From positions 6,965,682 to 7,029,681 of the forward strand of contig NC_087384.1 of NCBI RefSeq assembly GCF_963675165.1: a DNA stretch of 64,000 nucleotides. Direction: 5' to 3'. The stretch's first letter is position 1. Every line of letters begins with the position of its first letter. The translations under genes and the position numbers were made by a program. Shown here piece by piece: positions 58,779 to 64,000 of the stretch. The notes under the pieces were generated by a model. It saw only the letters and a list, made by a program, of their open reading frames with translations. It had not been told where the DNA came from and made no database searches. This stretch comes from Halichondria panicea. Its lineage: Eukaryota; Porifera; Demospongiae; Suberitida; Halichondriidae.

Positions 58779-61319
58779 GTGTCACACTATTGTCCTTCAT
58801 TGCACAGTAGTAGTGGTTGGGAGGAAGAGGGACTATTGTACAGTAAGGTGAAGGGTTTGCAAGCACAGAGCAAGCCATACTACCAGGTCCTCATTGACAA
58901 CAAGGACTTCCCCTATGTAGTGAGTGACCCCAAGCTAATAAGTGCCATTAATATGATTCCCTGCCCTAGCGCACACACCCTGAGGCCATCACCTTCCTAG
59001 CATCCAGCAAAGACACATCTCTCTACTCTCTACCAGGTACGTGGGTGCCTCACTCACTCTAGTCTAGCTGCCACACCACACCACACCACACTCTAGTCTA
59101 GCTGTCACACTGCTGCAGGATTGGACTATGTGGCCCATGAAGACATCCTACCCTATACCAGCACTGGGCAGGACAGCTTCTCTCATCAATTGTTCCCACA
59201 GTTCTTTGTGCCCAGTGGAGACAAGCAAGGTTGGTCAGTTCTACCTTAATTTGTTTCGATGAATAGTATGATAGCGTACATGTGATAGGGCTCCCTGACT
59301 AAATTGAAGTTACAGGCACTCCAAAGTGTCCATTTTCTAGCAAAAAGCGTGGGCTATATTTCGTAGCTAAGTTTGAGAGGCCATACCTTGTATTGATATT
59401 GCTGCAGGGTCACTGTTTCTGCCTCGTGATGTGTTGAGTGCTTGGCGTGAGAAGAATCATAAATGGCTGACTCTGAGTGATGTGCACAGAGAGAGCACTG
59501 CTGGAGTGAGAGTGTCTGTAATGCCATTCTATATGGGCAGCAAAGATGAGGACCAAGGAACCACTTACTGGTGGAGGTGATACTAGTTCCTCATGTGTTT
59601 AATCGATGGTTCTTGGACAGCCATAACTTTCGTACCGTTGATCCAATGTCAAAAATTTTAGGATTTTCTGAAAGCTTAGAAAAATACCTTTCAAATGGTA
59701 TCATCAAAGTTCATATTTGAGAGATAAAAGTGTTTTTCCAATTTAGTTGTACCATAGATTATAGCCCATGGTCCGAGGCCGAAAAATGACAAATTATGGC
59801 CCAGATGAAATTTTGGATTGGAACACACCGTTTGAAAGGTATTTTTCTAAGCTTTCAGAAATTCTAAAATTTTTAACATTGGATCAACTGTACTGAAGTT
59901 ATGGCTGTTGAGAGATGTTCAACTACACCCTCACCCCCTCCGTTTAATCAATCTCTTTCAGCTGCCATAACTTGAATTCTGTGGATCCAAAGTCAAAAAT
60001 TGATTTTCTGAAAGCTTAGAAAAATACCTTTCAAATGGTATCATCATAGTTCATATTTGAGAGATAAAAGTGTTTTCCAATTTAGTTGTACCATAGATTA
60101 TAGCCCATGGTCCGAGGCCGAAAAATGACAAATTATGGCCCAGATGAAATTTTGGATTGGAACACACCGTTTGAAAGGTATTTTTCTAAGCTTTCAGAAA
60201 ATTCTAAAATTTTTGACATTGGATCAACTGTACTGAAGTTATGGCTGTTGAAAGATGTTCAACTATACCCTCACCCCCTCCGTTTAATCAATCTCTTTCA
60301 GCTGCCATAACTTGAATTCTGTGGATCCTAAGTAAAAAAATTTATGATTTTCTGAAAGCTTAGAAAAATACCTTTCAAATGGTATCATCATAGTTCATAT
60401 TTGAGAGATATTTGAGAGATAAAAGTGTTTTTCCAATTTAGTTGTACCATGGATTATATATAGCCCATGGTCCGAGGCCGAAAAATGACAAATTATGGCC
60501 CAGACGAAATTTTGGATTGGAACACACCGTTTGAAAGGTATTTTTCTAAGCTTTCAGAAAATTCTAAAATTTTTGACATTGGATCAACTGTACTGAAGTT
60601 ATGGCTGTTGAAAGATGTTCAACTACACCCTCACCCCCTCCGTTTAATCAATCTCTTTCAGCTGCCATAACTTGAATTCTGTGGATCCTAAGTAAAAATT
60701 TTTATGATTTTCTGAAAGCTTAGAAAAATACCTTTCAAATGGTATCATCATAGTTCATATTCAAGAGATAAAATTATTTGTCAATTTAGTTGTACCATGG
60801 ATTATAGCCCATGGTCCGAGGCCGAAAAATGACAAATTATGGCCCAGACGAATTTTGGATTGGAACACACCGTTTGAAAGGTATTTTTCTAAGCTTTCAG
60901 AGAATTTAAAAATTTTTGACATTGGATCAACTGTACTGAAGTTATGGCTGTTGAAAGATGTTCAACTACACTCCCACCCCCTCCGTTTAATCAATCTCTT
61001 TCAGCTGCCATAACTTGAATTCTGTGGATCCATAGTCAAAATTTTCTGAAAGCTTAGAAAAAATTAATACCTTTCAAATGGCTATCATCAAACTTCATAT
61101 TTAAGAGATAAAAGTGTTTTCCAATTTAGCTGTACCATGGATTATATATAGCCCATGGTCCGAGGCCGAAAAATGACAAATTAGGGCCCCGACGAAATTT
61201 TGGATTAACACATCATTTTAAAGGTCTATTTCTGAAATCTTTGGCATTGGATCAATGGTACGAAAGTTATGGCTGTTAAAAAATGTTCAACTGCAACACA
61301 CGCACACGCACACACACAC

Positions 61320-61364
<45 letters not shown>

Positions 61365-61754
61365 GTTTAACTAGCTATATTATTATTCACACTTCAGATA
61401 CAATATTCGGCTCGAGTGCCTGAGTGGTGAGCGGCTTGTGTTGCGTGAGCGTCACTGGAGAATCTATTCTGGTACTGGGTTTCTGGAGACAGTGAAAGGT
61501 CGTGGGGTCATCGGTCAAGAGCCTGTTTTCTCTTCGGCCCAACCTTGCTTCCAGTACAGCAGTCATGTGTCCCTCAAGTCACCATCCGGACATATGTGGT
61601 AAGTGTGTCATGTGCTTATCATGTGACCCCCTTCACTATATACACACATACACACAGGGGAACGTTTCTACTCGAGCGTGGAGATAAGAGCTCATTTGAA
61701 GTGCGAGTGCCGCCATTTACTCTGGACAGTAGTCGTGATGATGAACAATCATAG
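58378..61754 (+). CDS. POLDIP2: Polymerase delta-interacting protein 2
   Basis: Mitochondrial/nuclear adaptor with a YccV-like and an ApaG (DUF525) domain. Exons: 58378-58385 (tentative), 58447-58488, 58532-58690, 58808-58919, 58970-59036, 59119-59229, 59408-59576, 61398-61598, 61658-61754. The N-terminus RSVHSSSSRDQYFSRLLEIG looks like a mitochondrial presequence. The YccV part has AQFFLHRVFGYRGVVLFPW and YYQVLIDNKDFPYV, ending LDYVAHEDILPYTSTGQDS. The ApaG part has LTLSDVHRESTAGVRVSVMP FYMGSKDEDQ, LRERHWRIYSGTGFLETV, KGRGVIG and FQYSSHVSLKSPSGHMWGTF, matching human POLDIP2 along its length. Only the first exon is doubtful. Intron 7 (1.8 kb) holds a palindromic array; intron 6 holds a family Q repeat. 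Confidence 0.95.
59320..59395. repeat. Dispersed intron repeat (family Q)
   Basis: Shares GTGGGCTATAT and GTAGCTAAGTTTGAGAGGCC with B3GLCT intron 8 (36640-36790). It ends 8-12 bp before the acceptor of POLDIP2 exon 7. Confidence 0.55.
59617..61290. mobile_element. Tandem array of palindromic family P elements
   Basis: Five units in POLDIP2 intron 7 with a period of about 340-360 bp, in the same orientation as the SLC13 array. Spacers contain TCACCCCCTCCGTTTAATCA. The inner arms CTGAAAGCTTAGAAA and TTTCTAAGCTTTCAG and the centre CCATGG[AT]TTATAGCCCATGG are kept in most units. Open frames of about 67 codons repeat with the unit and are not considered genes. A CA run (about 61308-61362) follows. 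Confidence 0.87.
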
Positions 61755-61909
61755 ACTATAATTATGTACTGTGTTCCATTCTATTCATTCTGTTATCACT
61801 ACATGTATGACTTAATGTTGCGTATCATTTATTGTTACAAAATGACGTCAAAATAATACAAAAGAATAATCACGCGCTATATATAATCTAGAGTCAGTTG
61901 TATATAGTT

Positions 61910-62922
61910 TCAATAAGTAGCTCTTCCTCCTGTGAGGTCGAAACACACTCCAGTGTTGAAGCTTGCTTCTTGAGACACTATGAACTGTGTGATGCTAGCC
62001 ACTTCATCTAGACTGCAACACCTGCACACAAACATAATAATTATATATATAGCAGCAGGAGTATGTACTCCTGATAGCAGTTATACAGTAACTGTGTGTT
62101 CACCTCTTCATTGGTATCTTATCTGTCATGTACTTGACCTGTGCCGGGTCCATAGCTTCCACCATGGGAGTCATGACAACAGCGGGAGCAAGAGCATTGA
62201 CTGTGATACCTGACTCAGCATTTTCCTTGCCAACACTCTTAACTAGTCCAATCACAGCAGCTTTGCTTGAGCTGTACGCACACATCCCGGCATTACCCTG
62301 AGGAGGGGGGGGTAGTGTGTGGGCGGTAGTGTGTGTGTGTGGGCGTACCTCTTTACCAGCAATGGAGGCAATGAGGAGAATGCGGCCATAGTTACGTTTC
62401 TTCATCTCCACGAGTGAGTGCTTGGTCATGAGGAAGCTTCCTCTCACATTCACTGCAAACACACCACTAATGACAGCCCACACACACACCTCTCACTACA
62501 CACACACCTCCCACTACACACACACACACCCACACACACCTTGGTACACTTTATCAAACTCGGCCACATCCACTATGTCAGCAGTGGCACTATGAGGGCC
62601 CACAATACCAGCACAGTTGACCATGATGTCCACACGTCCCCACAGCTCCACTGTCTTCTTGAATCCAGCCACAACACTCTCCTCATCTCTCACATCCACT
62701 ACACAACTGCTCAGTTCTGGCGACGCCCCCTCCACCACTGGCTTCATATCAAATACCATCACTTTAGCCCCGTTCCTCTGGAGCATAGCAGCTATAGCTC
62801 CACCCAGGCCCTGAGCACCCCCTGTTACTATAGCAACCTGCAGAGGGACCTGCATGCACACACTACACACACACACACAATGATCAACTTACTTGTCCTT
62901 CAAACATCTTGTTAGCAGCCAT
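61910..62922 (-). CDS. Short-chain dehydrogenase/reductase (SDR)
   Basis: Classical NAD(P)-dependent SDR similar to 3-oxoacyl-ACP reductase/FabG-type enzymes. Exons in coding order: 62893-62922, 62540-62837, 62349-62452, 62104-62297, 61910-62021; about 245 aa. The cofactor loop is VAIVTGGAQGLGGAIA (TGxxxGxG), the acidic VVDVRD follows, and NCAG is in DIMVNCAGIVGP. Catalytic residues are the Ser of LLIASIAG and the YSSSK of CAYSSSKAAV (Tyr and Lys). NALAPAVVMTPM and the final FDLTGG complete the fold. Exon 2 has two in-frame acceptors 12 bp apart (with or without VPLQ); the shorter form joins FEGQ directly to VAIVTGG as in relatives. The substrate is unknown. Confidence 0.9.
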
Positions 62923-62938
62923 AGTAAAAATAACTACT

Positions 62939-62952
62939 GACGACCTTTACCA
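62939..62952 (+). promoter_or_regulatory. Candidate promoter motif GACGACCTTTACCA
   Basis: 17 bp upstream of the SDR start codon (on the opposite strand to the gene), identical to 30897-30910 and 34893-34906. The LINE poly-A begins right after it. Confidence 0.4.
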
Positions 62953-62953
62953 C

Positions 62954-62955
<2 letters not shown>

Positions 62956-62990
<35 letters not shown>

Positions 62991-63467
62991 GTTTGATGCA
63001 GAGGAAGCATACAGGATATGACAAGGTAGCTAAATGAAGCTAATAATGAAGTCAGTCCATAACCAAAAAGTAAAGGTGCAGGTGCAGGTGTACTTAAGTG
63101 AAAAAAAGAAAAAAGGAAAAAAATTTAACTTATTGCTATAATTTTGACAGGGATAATTTAAAAGCAGATGGGCTAGGGCTACTGATAACATTTAGGGGAA
63201 GGGAATTCCAAATGGGGATTACGCTTACAAAAAAGGAATGTCTATGGGCTAGGGTTTTAACATATGGTTTAAAAATAATTTGATTATGAGGGTGACGGGG
63301 GGAAGGGCGAGGATGGAGGGTGAAAACATTGGGAGATATTATAGATAAATTATTAAGTATATTAAAGCAGACTTTCAGTTTTTGGTTTTTCCTTCGAGAT
63401 GACAGAGGTTTCCAGTTTAAGGAGGCAAGCAGGTCAGGGTATTCTGCCCTCCACTGCTCCTCTGTTT
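62956..63467 (-). mobile_element. 5'-truncated LINE (non-LTR retrotransposon) 3' end
   Basis: On the minus strand about 110 codons are open and end at 63136-63138. They read like the end of a LINE reverse transcriptase ORF: QWRAEYPDLLASLNWKPLSS, RRKNQKLKVCFNILNNLS, KTLAHRHSFFVSVIPIWNSL and PLNVISSPSPSAFKLSLSKL. The IWNSLP motif is typical. A 3' UTR and a poly-A tail (T-run at 62956-62985) follow. The reading frame shows no break, so the insertion looks fairly recent, but only the last part of the element is present. It lies between the SDR and the next gene. Confidence 0.8.
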
Positions 63468-63510
63468 AACCTTTATCCATTAGCGATCTTTACCCAAAGC
63501 CAAAGTTCCA

Positions 63511-64000
63511 ATGGATTCTGCAGAGCTAGTGAGTTTAGTGACTAAAAGCGATTGGTTTTTGTCAGCTTCTGTTACGTCCCTCGTCCTTGTACAGTTGAAG
63601 GAATGGGAGTGGTTGGTGAGGACCGAGTTGACTGCAAAGCTGGAGGCCATTGATCGTCATCTGGAGGAGTGCTCTAAGAAACTATCTCCGTTCCCTATAG
63701 CTGGTGAGTGTGCGTGTGCTGTGTGTGTGTAACTACCTCCCTCAGGTGCTGAGATAAGACCTGTTCTATTGAGCTCCCAGCACCAGTAAGTACACTAGCT
63801 CATGACCTCTGTACTCCCCTCTATACTGGTTGTAGGGGTGACAATGTCCTCTGTACTGTCACGGTGGACGGGGACAGGATATCACGAGCTGTGAGTGTTG
63901 TCTAACACAGTATATAGTCACAGCTAATCTTGTGTAGGAGTTGAATGTTCGAGCTCCTGGCAAAGGAGGACGTTCTCTACGCACTACCATCAAGGAACAG
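63511..64000 (+). CDS. Unrecognised protein, 3' partial
   Basis: Exons 63511-63703, 63746-63785, 63836-63890 and 63938-64000 or beyond join in phase and run off the window. It begins MDSAELVSLVTKSDWFLSAS and has a helical segment WEWLVRTELTAKLEAIDRHL followed by EECSKKLSPFPIAG. Then come GAEIRPVLLSSQHQGDNVLC and TVTVDGDRISRAELNVRAPG. No family is recognised from this fragment. The motif CGATCTTTACC lies about 20 bp upstream of the start. Confidence 0.6.

Noticed and set aside
60107-60670. Small proteins of 67 residues in the POLDIP2 intron
   Set aside because: They lie inside palindromic repeat units and duplicate with them.

Overview
The window is nuclear DNA of an animal, most likely an early-branching one such as a sponge. 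The proteins are clear animal orthologues: SGSM, TPST, TBL3/UTP13, TBCK, SLC13, AKAP1, B3GLCT, CDIPT, DNAJC30, BUD23, VPS37, CFAP251 and POLDIP2. The genes are tightly packed, with about 20 gene models in 64 kb. Most introns are 50-150 bp with canonical GT-AG ends, and some are little more than (TG)n or (CA)n runs. The sponge assignment is inference from gene density and divergence; no marker gene proves it. Gene models were built by hand from reading frames, splice consensus and agreement of splice phase. Human orthologues were compared from memory, so exon edges can be off by a few bases.

Layout: 1-5 kb holds a psq-like DNA-binding protein (5' end outside the window) and an M14 carboxypeptidase (-). 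5.3-10.5 kb is SGSM (+), followed by TPST (-), an unrecognised coiled-coil protein (+) and an EMI1-like F-box protein (+). 15.1-20 kb is TBL3 (-), head-to-head with TBCK (+, 20.2-25.4 kb). 25.5-30.9 kb is an SLC13 transporter (-), head-to-head with an intronless F-box gene (+), followed by AKAP1 and B3GLCT (+). 38.5-42.3 kb is mainly four copies of a 777-bp tandem repeat, apparently inside an intron of a small unknown gene. 42.8-46.5 kb has a repeat-bearing RG-rich protein (-) and CDIPT (+). 46.7-52.6 kb has DNAJC30 (-), BUD23 (+) and VPS37 (+), with an intronless MFS transporter nested in BUD23 intron 2. 52.9-61.8 kb has CFAP251 and POLDIP2 (+). The window ends with an SDR dehydrogenase (-), a LINE 3' fragment and the start of an unknown gene (+).

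Functional themes: most genes are housekeeping. They cover ribosome biogenesis (TBL3, BUD23), membrane traffic (SGSM, TBCK, VPS37), secretory-pathway modification (TPST, B3GLCT), phospholipid synthesis (CDIPT) and mitochondria (AKAP1, DNAJC30, POLDIP2). CFAP251 is a ciliary component. Start codons of divergent pairs lie about 20-240 bp apart, which suggests shared promoters. DNAJC30-BUD23-VPS37 matches a neighbourhood known from human 7q11.23.

The most unusual signals are structural. First, exon-intron junctions have been tandemly duplicated again and again (TBL3 twice, B3GLCT, VPS37, and CFAP251 where a whole intron is repeated four times). Second, a family of about 300-bp palindromic elements sits singly in introns of SGSM and TBL3 and as arrays in introns of SLC13, CDIPT and POLDIP2. 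Third, each 777-bp repeat unit carries a stem-loop of about 115 nt whose copy differences keep the pairing.
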